NCBI RefSeq assembly: GCF_009176305.1
Contig: NZ_BLAJ01000002.1
Location: 868,001 to 932,000 of the forward strand
DNA length: 64,000 bases
Reading direction: 5' to 3'
Origin: Martinezella dioscoreae
GTDB taxonomy: Bacteria > Pseudomonadota > Alphaproteobacteria > Rhizobiales > Rhizobiaceae
Below, one piece after another: positions 1 through 9,492 of this stretch (position 1 is its first letter; each line of letters opens with the position of its first letter). Under the pieces are notes generated by a model that was given only the letters and a program-made list of their open reading frames with translations, was not told where the DNA came from and did no database searches. The translations under genes and the position numbers were made by a program.

Positions 1-897
1 CTCGACTGGACCGGCGCAAAGGAGCTGATCGCGCATGCGCAGTCGGCCGCCCGCGGCCGGCCGGATGCCGTGATCGCCTATGGCGCCGGGACTGATCATC
101 TGCAGCCCGGTCCCGATGTCACGATCGATGATGTCATCCGCGCCTATGAGGAACAGGTCGCTTATGTCGAAGGACAGGGCGGCCGCGTCATTCTCATGGC
201 GAGCCGGGCTCTGGCGGCAGTCGCCAAGAGCCCGGACGACTATGTCAGGGTCTACGACCGCATCCTCGGTCAGGTCAAAGAGCCCGTCATCATTCATTGG
301 CTCGGCTCGATGTTCGATCCGGCCCTGGCGGGCTATTGGGGCTCGGCCGACGACATGCTGGCCATGAAGACGGCAACAGCGATCATCAATCAGAACGCAG
401 CCAAGGTCGATGGCGTGAAGATTTCGCTGCTTTCGGCAGAGAAGGAAATCATTATGCGCCGCCGGCTCGATTCGTCGGTCAAGATGTATACCGGCGACGA
501 TTTCAACTACGCAGAACTGATCGCCGGTGACGAGCAGGGCTATTCGCATGCCCTGCTCGGCATCTTCGATGCCATCGCGCCGGCAGCGAGCGCAGCTCTC
601 GCAAAGCTCGCTCAGAACGACCTCGACGCCTTCCACGCGATCCTGGTGCCGACCGTCCCGCTATCGCGCCATATCTTCAAGGCACCGACGCGCTTCTATA
701 AGACCGGCGTCGTTTTCCTTGCCTATCTCAACGGCTTTCAGGACCATTTCCAGATGCTCGGCGGTCAGCAGAGCGCCCGCTCGATCCAGCATCTTTCGGA
801 GCTTTTCCGTCTGGCCGACACGGCGCGCGTACTGCGTGATCCGGATCTCGCAGTCTATCGCATGAAGGCAATCCTTGCCACCATCGGCATCGACTAG
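1..897 (+). CDS. DUF993 / dihydrodipicolinate synthase-like TIM-barrel protein (5' end cut off)
   Basis: The reading frame is open from base 1, so the N-terminus lies outside the window; 298 residues are visible. The sequence matches my memory of the DUF993 branch of the DapA-like class I aldolase/lyase superfamily: a segment with GGRVILMASRALA, then VIIHWLGSMFDPALAGYWG, then VDGVKISLLS, where the lysine of VKIS is at the position expected for the Schiff-base lysine. The family's substrate is not known to me. It ends 25 bases before a sugar-phosphate isomerase gene that has its own ribosome binding site, so the two are probably one transcript. In rhizobia this pairing is usually part of a sugar or inositol-like catabolic operon, but no other member is visible, so the substrate is open. 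Confidence 0.8.
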   Translation, partial: LDWTGAKELIAHAQSAARGRPDAVIAYGAGTDHLQPGPDVTIDDVIRAYEEQVAYVEGQGGRVILMASRALAAVAKSPDDYVRVYDRILGQVKEPVIIHWLGSMFDPALAGYWGSADDMLAMKTATAIINQNAAKVDGVKISLLSAEKEIIMRRRLDSSVKMYTGDDFNYAELIAGDEQGYSHALLGIFDAIAPAASAALAKLAQNDLDAFHAILVPTVPLSRHIFKAPTRFYKTGVVFLAYLNGFQDHFQMLGGQQSARSIQHLSELFRLADTARVLRDPDLAVYRMKAILATIGID

Positions 898-922
898 CGA
901 ATAAGAATGGGGGAGGATCACG

Positions 923-1747
923 ATGGCCGTAGAGGGCTTGTCCATCAACTTGGCGACGGTGCGCCAGCAATATGACATGCGCCAGGCGGTCGAAGCCTGC
1001 CTGAAGCAGGATATCGTCGCGATCGCGCCCTGGCGCGATCAGGTGCATAAGATCGGGCTTTCGGAGGCTGCTCGCATTGTCGCCGACAACAAGCTCAAAG
1101 TGACTGGCCTTTGCCGCGGCGGCATGTTTCCCGCGGCAAGCGCCGAGGGTAGGGCGGCTGCAATCGAAGACAACAAGCGGGCGATCGACGAAGCGGCGGC
1201 GCTGAATGCCGATTGCCTCGTCCTTGTTGTCGGTGGCCTGCCGGAAGGATCGAGGGATATCACGTATGCCCGCGAGATGGTAGCGGACGGTATCGCGGCG
1301 ATCCTGCCACATGCGCGCAGCGCCGGTATTCCGATCGCGATTGAGCCGTTGCATCCTATGTATGCGGCCGACCGCGCCTGCGTGAACACGCTGGAGCAGG
1401 CGCTCGACATCTGCGATCTTCTCGGCGAAGGCATTGGCGTCGCGATCGATGTCTACCATGTCTGGTGGGACCCGAAGCTTTATCAGCAGATCGCGCGCGC
1501 TGGCGCCGGTGGCCGCATCCTGGCGCATCACATCTGCGACTGGCTCGTGCCGACCACGGACCTGCTGCTCGATCGCGGCATGATGGGCGACGGTGTCATC
1601 GACTTGAAAGGCATCCGCGCCGAGATCGAAAAGGCCGGCTTCTTCGGCCTGCAGGAGGTCGAGATCTTCTCTCAGAATAATTGGTGGAAGCGCCCGGGTG
1701 AGGAGGTCCTCTCCACCTGCATCGAGCGTTTCCGCAGTGTTTGCTGA
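923..1747 (+). CDS. Sugar phosphate isomerase/epimerase (xylose isomerase-like TIM barrel)
   Basis: A 274-residue protein of the AP-endonuclease 2/xylose isomerase-like TIM-barrel family. The barrel metal-ligand pattern is visible: IAIEPLHP (Glu, strand 5), GVAIDVYHVWWD (Asp/His, strand 6), AHHICDW (His) and LQEVEIFS (Glu, last strand). These residues bind a divalent metal that activates sugar hydroxyls for isomerisation or epimerisation. The start is ATG at 923, preceded by GGGGAGGA at a normal distance. It follows the DUF993 gene closely and is the last gene of the operon; a terminator hairpin lies just downstream. The substrate cannot be read from the sequence. Confidence 0.85.
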   Translation: MAVEGLSINLATVRQQYDMRQAVEACLKQDIVAIAPWRDQVHKIGLSEAARIVADNKLKVTGLCRGGMFPAASAEGRAAAIEDNKRAIDEAAALNADCLVLVVGGLPEGSRDITYAREMVADGIAAILPHARSAGIPIAIEPLHPMYAADRACVNTLEQALDICDLLGEGIGVAIDVYHVWWDPKLYQQIARAGAGGRILAHHICDWLVPTTDLLLDRGMMGDGVIDLKGIRAEIEKAGFFGLQEVEIFSQNNWWKRPGEEVLSTCIERFRSVC

Positions 1748-1771
1748 GTGGCAGTACCCAGGATCGATAAC

Positions 1772-1806
1772 AAAAAACCGGACCAGCAAGTGGCCCGGCT
1801 CTTTTT
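1772..1806. terminator. Bidirectional intrinsic terminator
   Basis: A run of A is followed by CCGGACC, a seven-base loop, GGCCCGG (one mismatch in the stem) and CTTTTT. The A run and T run on opposite sides allow it to serve both the plus-strand isomerase gene and the minus-strand binding-protein gene that converge here. Confidence 0.8.
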
Positions 1807-1826
1807 CGAAGCGATGAGGTGACGGC

Positions 1827-2933
1827 TTACTCGGCCGAAACGATCTTGCCGCCTTCCCATTTGTAGAGCGAGAAGCTCTGCGAGGTCAGGTCGCCGGTTT
1901 CGCCGTAGGTGACCTTGCCGATGGCGGTGTCGATCGGTTCGCCTTTCTTCAGAGCGGTACCGACTGCTTCGGCATCGTCTGCCTTGCCGGCCTTCTCGAT
2001 GCCGGCCTTCAACACCTGCACGGCAGCATAGGCGTTCAGCGTGAAGGCTTCGGCCGGGATGTTGCGCGCCTTGAGGGCGGCGACGGCGCTTTGCGAATCC
2101 GGGTTCTTCAGCGCGTCGGACGCGTTGGTGAAGAGCGTGCCGGCAGCCGAATCGTTGGCGATCGCCCAATATTCGGTATTGGAAAGGCCGTCGCCGCCGA
2201 TGATCTGCGCCTTGACGGAGATGTCGTGCAACTGGCGGGCTAGCAGACCTGCTTCCGGATGGTAGCCGCCGAAGTAGATCACGTCGACGCCGGCCTGCTT
2301 CAGCTTTGTCGTCAGAGCGCTGTAGTCTTTCTCGCCAGGGGTCAGCGAGTCATTGACGACCTCAGTGATGCCACCCTTGTTGATCGCAGCCTTGAAGGCG
2401 TCCGCCAGGCCCTTGCCGTAAGCGCCCTTATCGTTGAGGATGGCGATCTTCTTGTCCTTGAAGTTCTTCACGACATATTCGCCGGCGACGACGGCCTGCT
2501 GGTCATCTCGGCCGCAGGTGCGGAAGATGTTCGTGAGACCGCGATTGGTCAGGTCCGGAGCGGTTGCGGTCGGCGTGACCATCAGGATGCCGTTTTCGGC
2601 CAGCGCGTCCGAAACCGGAATGGCAACACCCGAAGTGACCGGGCCGACGACGAAGCGGATGCTATCGCCGACAAAGCCGTTGGCGACGGATACGCCCTGC
2701 TTCGGGTCGCCGGCATCGTCGCCGAGCTTCAGGATGAGCTTCTGGCCGAGAACGCCGCCGCTCTTGTTGATTTCGTCGATGGCGGTCTGTGCGCCATTCT
2801 TGACCTGCTCGCCATAGGCAGCGACGGGGCCGGTCAGCGGCGCGATGAGGCCGATGGTGATGTCCGCATGTGCGAGAGGTGCGAAGGCCAGCGAAGCGAC
2901 GAAGGTCGCGGCCGTCAATGTCTTCAGACTCAT
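1827..2933 (-). CDS. Branched-chain amino-acid ABC transporter substrate-binding protein (LivJ/LivK/BraC type)
   Basis: A 368-residue periplasmic type I binding protein. The N-terminus has a Sec signal ([20 protein letters not shown], then AHA before [12 protein letters not shown]). The mature protein shows the LivK-family opening [17 protein letters not shown], the [21 protein letters not shown] ligand-cleft region, and [10 protein letters not shown]. Family members deliver leucine, isoleucine, valine or related amino acids to a LivHMGF permease; no permease genes are adjacent, so it is an orphan here. AAGGAGAG precedes the ATG. It faces a divergent aminoglycoside phosphotransferase gene across about 400 bases. 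Other ligands (amides, small acids) are possible for this broad family. Confidence 0.88.
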   Translation of the reverse strand: MSLKTLTAATFVASLAFAPLAHADITIGLIAPLTGPVAAYGEQVKNGAQTAIDEINKSGGVLGQKLILKLGDDAGDPKQGVSVANGFVGDSIRFVVGPVTSGVAIPVSDALAENGILMVTPTATAPDLTNRGLTNIFRTCGRDDQQAVVAGEYVVKNFKDKKIAILNDKGAYGKGLADAFKAAINKGGITEVVNDSLTPGEKDYSALTTKLKQAGVDVIYFGGYHPEAGLLARQLHDISVKAQIIGGDGLSNTEYWAIANDSAAGTLFTNASDALKNPDSQSAVAALKARNIPAEAFTLNAYAAVQVLKAGIEKAGKADDAEAVGTALKKGEPIDTAIGKVTYGETGDLTSQSFSLYKWEGGKIVSAE

Positions 2934-3332
2934 GTTAGCTCTCCTTGGATGGGCGCGGCAGCGCCCTTTGAACCCGCTCGCAATCGCCTGTCTCGACGCG
3001 CAAACTGCCGTGAGGCGTTCTTTTTAAAGAGACAAAGCTGATATCGAAGCCGATGATCGCCTTCGGACATTTTTTGATCTCGAAAGCGCTCATGAGGGTA
3101 TTTTGTGTAGGAATATTGCGACGATTCCGCAAGAAAATAACCGTCGCGAAGACAATTTTAGCGTTTTTTCGAAAAATTTTGACGAGGGATGGTTGTTGCC
3201 TGCTTGCCGCAGAGCCTAGGTAATAGGGCGGTAAAGCGAGGTGGATCTGAAAGTGGAAATCTGCATGCGGCGGATCCACATAAGCCGCGGCGTCTGTCAT
3301 GGTGCGGCCCGGGCCAAGGAGATCAGTATCGC
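2934..3332. promoter_or_regulatory. Divergent intergenic region, AT-rich
   Basis: About 400 bases between the minus-strand binding-protein gene and the plus-strand phosphotransferase. The stretch 3080-3190 is markedly more AT-rich than its surroundings and contains the inverted repeat TTTTTCGAAAAA (3165-3176). Overlapping open frames here on both strands have no ribosome binding sites or recognisable products. It presumably holds both promoters; I cannot place the -10 and -35 elements with confidence. Confidence 0.5.
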
Positions 3333-4157
3333 GTGAACGACAATGACGATTCGAAGGTCTATTTTGACCTCTGGCGGCTGATTCCCGACGGTACCCCGAT
3401 CGTGACGCATTCCAGCCGGCTTTTTCCCGTGCGTCGTGATGGCGAGCCGGCGATGCTGAAGATCGCCGACGCACCGGAGGAGAAATCGGGGGCCGAGCTT
3501 ATGGTCTGGTGGAATGGCATTGGTGCTGCGCGCGTTCTCGAACATCAGGACGATGCTATCCTGCTCGAACGGGCGACTGGCAGCCGCTCACTTGCCGAGA
3601 TGGCAAGGAATGGCGAAGACGACGAGGCAAGCCGGATCATCTGCAAGGCCGTCGCCGGGCTCCACGCCTCTCGCGGCGGCGCCTTGCCGCAATTGATTCC
3701 GCTTGTCCACCGCTTTCGTTCGCTCGAAACTATGGCTCATTGTGAAGGCGGTATCTTCGTCCAGTCCGCGGTCGTGGCCCGCGCGCTGTTGTCGGAGCCC
3801 CGCGATGTAGTCGCGCTGCATGGCGACATTCATCACGGCAATATCCTCGACTTCGCAGAGCGCGGCTGGCTCGCGATCGATCCGAAGGGTCTCGTGGGCG
3901 AGCGCGGCTTTGATTACGCCAATCTCTTCTGCAATCCCGATAATGCAGTCGCCACATCTCCCGGCCGTCTTGCCCAGCAAGTGACGGTCGTTGCCGAGGC
4001 GGCGGGAATGGAGCGCGGACGCCTGTTGCGATGGATCATTGCCTGGGCCGGCCTTTCGGCAAGTTGGCTGACCGAAGATGGCGAGGATGAACACGTCGAA
4101 CCAACGCTGCGCGTTGCCGAAATCGCGGCGGCAGAACTCGCCAGAACCGGAGGCTAG
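3333..4157 (+). CDS. Aminoglycoside 6-phosphotransferase homologue (APH(6)/StrB type)
   Basis: A 274-residue kinase of the APH(6) group, enzymes that phosphorylate streptomycin. The catalytic and metal-binding signatures are clear: LHGDIHHGNILDF (catalytic loop with Asp, His and Asn), then GWLAIDPKGLVGERGFDYAN (the DPKG motif is the DFG equivalent). Both match the arrangement of APH(6) enzymes closely. The start chosen is GTG at 3333 because AAGGAG lies 11 bases upstream; an open frame extends to 3189 but lacks a binding site. The stop codon overlaps the stop codon of rhaK in the bases CTAG, so the two genes converge without a gap. It may confer low-level streptomycin resistance or act on another substrate; chromosomal homologues are common in rhizobia. 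Confidence 0.85.
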   Translation: MNDNDDSKVYFDLWRLIPDGTPIVTHSSRLFPVRRDGEPAMLKIADAPEEKSGAELMVWWNGIGAARVLEHQDDAILLERATGSRSLAEMARNGEDDEASRIICKAVAGLHASRGGALPQLIPLVHRFRSLETMAHCEGGIFVQSAVVARALLSEPRDVVALHGDIHHGNILDFAERGWLAIDPKGLVGERGFDYANLFCNPDNAVATSPGRLAQQVTVVAEAAGMERGRLLRWIIAWAGLSASWLTEDGEDEHVEPTLRVAEIAAAELARTGG

Positions 4158-5536
4158 GAGATCAGGGTCCCGCGCCAGGACTGCCGATAGCGCGCCAACC
4201 CCGGCAGTTCGGTGCGAGTGGGGGAGCTGGCCGCGGCACCAGCGGGTCTTATCCCCGTCAGCAAGGCGGCGCCCTGGCTGGTGCCTGTCGAGCCCGCTAG
4301 TGCGATGACATCGGTGCTCGTCAAGGCAGAGAGGGCAATGAGGTAGGCGCGATTGAGCGCAAAGGGACCTTCGACGAAGATCGATCCTTTAGCGCCGATC
4401 AGATCGAGGCAGGCTTCCGTCATCAGCGCGAGATAGAGGCTGACGGCGGCAAGGCGTTCGGCGGAATTGGTCGCACTGCCGATCCAACGCATTTTCCTGC
4501 CCGGAAACGGACCAGAGCCCTCGACTACATTGGGCAGTAGCATGAGGCCTTTCTCGATCACCCGTTCCAACGCGGCTTCGATTGCTTCATGGGATGCAAT
4601 ACCGATTTCCGCTGCCAGAATCTCGAACTCGCGGCCGCCCATGAAGCGGGAAGACGGCACGGCGCGGCCATAGGCATCGACATTGGCAAGGGTATCGCGG
4701 GCGGGATCGAGATGATCGAGATCGCCGCCGACGCCAAAACTGATAACCCATGTCCCCGTCGAGACGACGGCAAAAGGCGCTTCATTCTCGACAAGATGCG
4801 GCAGCAGCGAGGCGTTGGAATCATGAATGCCGCAATAGACAGGGACAGGCGACGAGAGACTGATATCGGCGGCAAGTGCTGGTAGCACCGGGCCTAGGGC
4901 GTCGAATGCCGAACGGACCGGCGCCATCAAGGCACGAATGCCAAGCGTGTCAACCAGGGACGAATAGCTTTGGGTCGTCGGGTTCCAGAGATCGGTATGG
5001 CAGCCAAGAGACGTCATCTCGTTGGCCGCGACGCCGGTCAGGCGAAACGCCCAATATTGCGGATAGGTCAGGATCGTTGCGACGCGAGCAAAATCAGCCG
5101 GGAAGGCGCTTTGCTGATAGTGGATCTGCGCGCCGACATTGAGGCCACCGGATAGCCGCGGCGAAAAGGTTTCGGCAAAAGCCGGACGCACTTGCCCATA
5201 GGCTTCCTGAACGGTTTGCGGATAGATGTGTTCGTAATCGAGAACCGGCAAGGCAAGATCGCCGCCGGCGTCCAACAGGACCACCGAAGCACCGTGCGTC
5301 GTGATTGATATGGCATCGAAGCCGGGCGTGGCTGCAAAGCCCTTCAGCGCCTCAATGATGAAGCGCCATAGGCTTTCGATATCGTAATGCGGGTAAGGAC
5401 CTGACTTCAGGACGCTGTTTGCGATCCTGACGGCGGCGATCTCGGCACCGGTCCCGGCGTCCAGCACAACGACCTTGGCGTTGGTCTTGCCGATGTCGAT
5501 CACGGCGATGTGGCGGTAGGCTGTCTCGCTGTTCAT
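4154..5536 (-). CDS. rhaK: Rhamnulokinase-type FGGY carbohydrate kinase RhaK
   Basis: A 460-residue FGGY-family sugar kinase. It opens with [17 protein letters not shown] (phosphate-binding loop of the ASKHA fold). [15 protein letters not shown] carries the catalytic Asp, and [15 protein letters not shown] is the second nucleotide-binding element. In rhizobia this kinase phosphorylates L-rhamnulose and is also needed for uptake through the Rha ABC importer (established for R. leguminosarum). It is the last gene of the rhaRSTPQUK operon and starts in an ATGA overlap with rhaU. Its 3' end shares the four bases CTAG with the opposite-strand phosphotransferase. Confidence 0.9.
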   Translation of the reverse strand: MNSETAYRHIAVIDIGKTNAKVVVLDAGTGAEIAAVRIANSVLKSGPYPHYDIESLWRFIIEALKGFAATPGFDAISITTHGASVVLLDAGGDLALPVLDYEHIYPQTVQEAYGQVRPAFAETFSPRLSGGLNVGAQIHYQQSAFPADFARVATILTYPQYWAFRLTGVAANEMTSLGCHTDLWNPTTQSYSSLVDTLGIRALMAPVRSAFDALGPVLPALAADISLSSPVPVYCGIHDSNASLLPHLVENEAPFAVVSTGTWVISFGVGGDLDHLDPARDTLANVDAYGRAVPSSRFMGGREFEILAAEIGIASHEAIEAALERVIEKGLMLLPNVVEGSGPFPGRKMRWIGSATNSAERLAAVSLYLALMTEACLDLIGAKGSIFVEGPFALNRAYLIALSALTSTDVIALAGSTGTSQGAALLTGIRPAGAAASSPTRTELPGLARYRQSWRGTLIS

Positions 5537-5859
5537 GGCAGATGAAAGACCGTGACAAGATCACTTTGGATGGGCGAGTTATCGGGATTGGTCGCCATGA
5601 TGTCCGCCATATGCGCCCACCATTTCTTCATGACGGGATGTTCGGGCAGGCTGGCCATGGCGTGATCTTTCGGCCGGGTCAGCACGCCGAAAAGCGTGTT
5701 CGTCTCGCGGTCGAGATGGATGGAGTAATCGCTGACACCTGCCTGATGCAGCAGATCCACCAGCTCAGGCCAGATTTCATCATGCCTCTTGCGGTATTCC
5801 GCTTCCATGCCTGGATTGAGCGTCATCTTGAAGGCGTGGCGTTCGTGAGCAGCGGTCAT
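5533..5859 (-). CDS. rhaU: L-rhamnose mutarotase RhaU
   Basis: A 108-residue dimeric alpha/beta-barrel protein of the RhaM/RhaU family, which interconverts the alpha and beta anomers of L-rhamnose. Visible family features are [20 protein letters not shown] near the N-terminus, with the conserved His and Tyr, [18 protein letters not shown], and [15 protein letters not shown] with the paired Trp near the active site. The length is typical. It overlaps rhaK and rhaQ by four bases at each end, which is strong evidence for translational coupling within the rha operon. Confidence 0.95.
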   Translation of the reverse strand: MTAAHERHAFKMTLNPGMEAEYRKRHDEIWPELVDLLHQAGVSDYSIHLDRETNTLFGVLTRPKDHAMASLPEHPVMKKWWAHMADIMATNPDNSPIQSDLVTVFHLP

Positions 5860-6872
5860 TTGGAGCTCATGGTCTTGATGCGCTTTGCCACGATCGGCAG
5901 CGCGATGGTGATGATGAGGAGGAGGCCGATGAAAATCGACATGACAATGCCGGGAACATTCAGCAGGCCAAGGCCGAAGGTGACCAAGCCCATGACGAAA
6001 GCAGCGATGACGACGCCGCCGATCGTCCCCGAGCCGCCGAGGATCGACACACCGCCGAGCACGACCATGGTGACGACTTCGAGCTCCCAGCCAAGCGCGA
6101 TCGAAGGGCGCGTGGAGCCGAGGCGCGAGGTGAGGCAGACGGCGGCGATACCGCTCATGATGCCGGTCAGGAGAAACAGGATGAATTTGACCCGCTCGAC
6201 TGGAATGCCCGAGAAGCGCGCAGCAAAATCATTGTTGCCGATCGTATAGACCTGCCGGCCGAAATTCGTCGCATGCAGCAGGATTGCAAAGGCGATCGCC
6301 AGCACGATGAAGAGCACGAATTCGAACGAGAAGACCCAGACGACATAGCCCTGGCCGAAATAGGCGAAACTATCCGGATAGTTGCCATAGGCCTGGTCGC
6401 CGAGAACGATATAGGAAATGCCGCGAAACAGGCTCATCGTGCCGATGGTGACGACGATTGACGGCAGCTTCAGCACGGAAACGAGGAATCCGTTGAAGAT
6501 GCCGCAGACGAGGCCGACGCCGATACCGATCGCAACGAGGCCGGCCGTGTCGACGCCCATTTGCGCGGCAGCGCCCATCGCCGTCGACGCCAGCGCGATG
6601 ATGGCTGCGACCGAGAGGTCGATTTCGCCAGCAATCACCAGCAGCGCCATGGCAAAGGCGATCATCGCCTTTTCGGTAAAGTTGAAGGTCGCGTCCGAGA
6701 GATTGAATGGATCGAGGAAATAGGGCGAGGCCAGCGAGTTGAAGATGAAGATCGCGACCGCGACGCCGAAGAGCAGCGTTTCCCAGCTTGCCATAACGCG
6801 CTTGAAGGGCGTGCCGAGGCGATCGGGAATGGCGCGCTTTTCCGCGGTTGCCGCTTGCGAACCGTTGCTCAT
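5856..6872 (-). CDS. rhaQ: Rhamnose ABC transporter permease RhaQ
   Basis: A 338-residue inner-membrane permease of the CUT2 (RbsC/AraH-like) family. Several hydrophobic helices are visible, beginning with [20 protein letters not shown]. The family block around [20 protein letters not shown] occurs near residue 260. It pairs with RhaP to form the membrane channel of the L-rhamnose importer. The start overlaps the end of rhaP by four bases, and the end overlaps the start of rhaU. The symbol (Q rather than P) follows the published gene order rhaSTPQUK. Confidence 0.9.
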   Translation of the reverse strand: MSNGSQAATAEKRAIPDRLGTPFKRVMASWETLLFGVAVAIFIFNSLASPYFLDPFNLSDATFNFTEKAMIAFAMALLVIAGEIDLSVAAIIALASTAMGAAAQMGVDTAGLVAIGIGVGLVCGIFNGFLVSVLKLPSIVVTIGTMSLFRGISYIVLGDQAYGNYPDSFAYFGQGYVVWVFSFEFVLFIVLAIAFAILLHATNFGRQVYTIGNNDFAARFSGIPVERVKFILFLLTGIMSGIAAVCLTSRLGSTRPSIALGWELEVVTMVVLGGVSILGGSGTIGGVVIAAFVMGLVTFGLGLLNVPGIVMSIFIGLLLIITIALPIVAKRIKTMSSK

Positions 6873-7873
6873 GCGTGTGCTCCCTGGCTGGCGGTGTCCC
6901 TTGCGGCTTGATCGCGCAGGATGATGCGGCCGCGGTTGCGTTCGCGACGGGCGTTGAAGACGACGGCAAGGATGATGACGGTGCCTGAAATCGCCATCTG
7001 CGTGAACGGCGAGATGCCGATGACCGGAAGTGCGTTCTTGATGACGCCGAGGAAGAGGGCGCCTAAGACCGCGCCGGCGACTGAACCGACACCGCCGGCA
7101 ATCGAAATGCCGCCGATGACGCAGGCCGCCACGCTATCAAGTTCGAAACCATTGGCGATATCGACATAGGCGACCGCATAGCGCGAAACCCAGAGATAGC
7201 CGCTCAGCCCTGCAAGCGCGCCGGAGAGGACGAAGGCGAGGAAGCGCGTCCAGCCGACATCGATACCGGCATAGACGGCGGCAACCGGATTGCCGCCGCT
7301 GGCATAGGCCGAGCGGCCGAACTGCGTGTAGCGCAGCACCAGATACATCATCAGAACGATGGCGATACCGATCCAGGCAAGCACCGGCAGGCCGAGAAGC
7401 GGCGTGCGCGGCACGTTCAGGAAAATCGGCGTGAATTGATGCGCATTGACCCAGGCGCCGCCTGATAGGACGAATGCCATGCCGCGATAGATCGTCAGGG
7501 TGCCAAGCGTGACGACGATCGGCGGGATTTCCAGCGCCCAGACGAGATAGCCATTGATGGCGCCGAGAGCCGCGCCCATCAGGATTGCCGTAATGACGAG
7601 TGCGATCAGCGGAATATCGGGATAGGATGCGTTCAGCATTGCAACCGCCATGCCGGTCAACGCCAGATTGGCGGCGACGGACAGATCGATCGACTTCGTC
7701 AGGATGACCGTCATCTGAGCAAGCGCCAGAATGATGAGGATCGATGTGTCGTTGAAGATATTGGCGAGATTGGCGGGCTCAGCAAAGCCGGCCGCACGCG
7801 TTGCGAAGCCGGCGATCATCACGACGATGATAATGGCGAGCAGAGTTTCGCGCTTTTTGAGGATGCGTGGCAT
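6869..7873 (-). CDS. rhaP: Rhamnose ABC transporter permease RhaP
   Basis: A 334-residue CUT2-family permease, paralogous to the downstream gene. Helices such as LLAIIIVVMIAGFATRAAGF and a GFELDSVAACVIGGISIAGG block (equivalent to the LDAVAAVVIGG signature of RbsC-like permeases) are present. The start is placed at 7873 (MPRILKK) because GGGAGGA sits just upstream; the frame is open six codons further but that start would overlap the rhaT stop and lacks a binding site. It forms the inner-membrane channel with RhaQ and is energised by RhaT. Confidence 0.9.
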   Translation of the reverse strand: MPRILKKRETLLAIIIVVMIAGFATRAAGFAEPANLANIFNDTSILIILALAQMTVILTKSIDLSVAANLALTGMAVAMLNASYPDIPLIALVITAILMGAALGAINGYLVWALEIPPIVVTLGTLTIYRGMAFVLSGGAWVNAHQFTPIFLNVPRTPLLGLPVLAWIGIAIVLMMYLVLRYTQFGRSAYASGGNPVAAVYAGIDVGWTRFLAFVLSGALAGLSGYLWVSRYAVAYVDIANGFELDSVAACVIGGISIAGGVGSVAGAVLGALFLGVIKNALPVIGISPFTQMAISGTVIILAVVFNARRERNRGRIILRDQAARDTASQGAHA

Positions 7874-7883
7874 CCCGTCCTCC

Positions 7884-9419
7884 CTATGCATTTCCAGTGG
7901 CGGCGCGCACCAAGGTTTCCGGCGTCAGCCCCTCGCGCTTGAAAAGGCCAGCGGACAGGCCTTCCTTCATGACCAGCACGCGATCCGACATGCCGAGGAT
8001 CTCGGGCAGTTCGGAGGAGATCATGATGATGCTGAGACCCTCGGCGGCCAGCTCGCTGATGAAGCCGTGGACGGCGGCCTTGGAGCCGATATCGATACCC
8101 TTGGTGGGTTCGTCGAGAATGATGATCTTCGGTTGCGTCGCGAGCCACTTGCCGATAACCACCTTCTGCTGGTTACCGCCGGAGAGTGTTCCCACAGGCA
8201 CGGAAAGTGCGGCAGCGCGCAGATCGAGCCGCTCGGCATATTTGCGGGCGAGAGCGAATTCGTTGGCTGCCTTCAGGAAGCCCTTGCGCGACGTGCGCCC
8301 GAGTGAAGGTAGCGACATATTCTGATAGATTGGCATCGGCAGTGCCAGGCCGTGGCGACCGCGCTCTTCGGGCACATACACGATCCCCGCGCGAATGGCA
8401 TCCTGCGGCGATCGCACTTGGATTTCCTGTCCGTCGAGCGTCAGGCGTCCGGACAGCGGTTTGGTAATGCCGAAGAGCGATTGGCAAAGCTCGGAGCGTC
8501 CGGCGCCGATCAAGCCATAGACGCCGAGGATCTCGCCGCGCCGAAGCTTGAAGGAAATATCGCGGAATTCGGTGCGGTGACAGTATTTGTCGACTTCGAG
8601 AACGGTGTCGCCGATGGTGACAGTCACTTTCGGGAAGGCGTCCTTGACATCGCGCCCGACCATCATGCGGACGATCTCGTCCTGGGGCGTCGACTTCAGT
8701 TCGCCGTGGCCGACGGCCCGACCGTCACGGAAGACGACGAAATTGTCGGCGATTTCATAGAGTTCGTCGAACTTGTGGCTGATGAAGAGGATCGCCTTGC
8801 CTTTCGCCTTCAACCCTTCGACGATGCGGAAGAGATCGTCGATCTCCTTGCGGGAAAGGGCGGCGGTGGGCTCGTCCATGATGACGATGCGGGCCTCGAT
8901 CGACAAGGCGCGCGCGATTGCCACAAGATGGCGCTGCGCGATGGAGAGATCCTTCAAGCGGGTTGTTGGATCGATCGCGCTTTCCAGCGATTGCAGAAGC
9001 TCTTTCGATCGGCTGTTCATCCTCTTCCAGTCGATGGTGCGCCAGGATGTGCGCGGCGCATGACCAAGGAAGATGTTTTCGGCAACAGTCAACTCGTCGA
9101 AGAGTACGGTTTCCTGATGAATGGCGGTGACGCCGGCATCGATGGCCGCCTGCGCATTCGCAAAGGCCGTCGGCTTGCCATCGACGAGGATCTCGCCCTC
9201 ATTCGGGCGGTAGATTCCCGTAAGAATCTTGACGAGTGTCGATTTGCCCGCGCCGTTCTCGCCGATCAGCGCGGTCACCTTGCCGGGATAGAGGGAAATG
9301 CTGACGCCATCCAGCGCCTTGACGCCGGGAAAGATCTGGGAAATGCCGCGCATTTCCAGAATGGCCTGATTGTTCGCGGCTGGTGCGTCCGCGATGGAGC
9401 GTTGAAGGACTGTGGTCAT
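7884..9419 (-). CDS. rhaT: Rhamnose ABC transporter ATP-binding protein RhaT (two ATPase domains)
   Basis: A 511-residue sugar ATPase with two tandem nucleotide-binding domains, as in RbsA and AraG. The first has Walker A GENGAGKST and Walker B IVIMDEPTAAL. The second has a degenerate P-loop (GLIGAGRSE), an intact LSGGNQQKV signature and Walker B IIILDEPTKG, the usual pattern of one competent and one degenerate site. It powers RhaPQ. ATG at 9419 is preferred to the TTG two codons upstream, although the ribosome binding site is weak. A stable hairpin separates it from rhaS. Confidence 0.92.
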   Translation of the reverse strand: MTTVLQRSIADAPAANNQAILEMRGISQIFPGVKALDGVSISLYPGKVTALIGENGAGKSTLVKILTGIYRPNEGEILVDGKPTAFANAQAAIDAGVTAIHQETVLFDELTVAENIFLGHAPRTSWRTIDWKRMNSRSKELLQSLESAIDPTTRLKDLSIAQRHLVAIARALSIEARIVIMDEPTAALSRKEIDDLFRIVEGLKAKGKAILFISHKFDELYEIADNFVVFRDGRAVGHGELKSTPQDEIVRMMVGRDVKDAFPKVTVTIGDTVLEVDKYCHRTEFRDISFKLRRGEILGVYGLIGAGRSELCQSLFGITKPLSGRLTLDGQEIQVRSPQDAIRAGIVYVPEERGRHGLALPMPIYQNMSLPSLGRTSRKGFLKAANEFALARKYAERLDLRAAALSVPVGTLSGGNQQKVVIGKWLATQPKIIILDEPTKGIDIGSKAAVHGFISELAAEGLSIIMISSELPEILGMSDRVLVMKEGLSAGLFKREGLTPETLVRAATGNA

Positions 9420-9448
9420 CAGCAATGTACCGGATCAGTGAAACCAGG

Positions 9449-9470
9449 TCCGGCGGCTGATGCCGCCGGA
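9449..9470 (-). other. Intercistronic hairpin rhaS-rhaT
   Basis: TCCGGCGGC and GCCGCCGGA form a perfect nine-pair stem with a four-base loop between the rhaS stop codon and rhaT. There is no T tract. Such hairpins after binding-protein genes usually stabilise the upstream message and lower expression of the downstream ATPase; that role is inferred. Confidence 0.7.
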
Positions 9471-9492
9471 GAGCTGCGAGTTCGATTTTCGA

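Noticed and set aside
728..1789. 353-residue minus-strand frame over the isomerase gene
   Set aside because: No binding site, no family, and runs over two supported plus-strand genes and the terminator.
3189..3332. 48 extra N-terminal codons on the aminoglycoside phosphotransferase
   Set aside because: No ribosome binding site upstream, and homologues begin near the GTG at 3333 that has AAGGAG.
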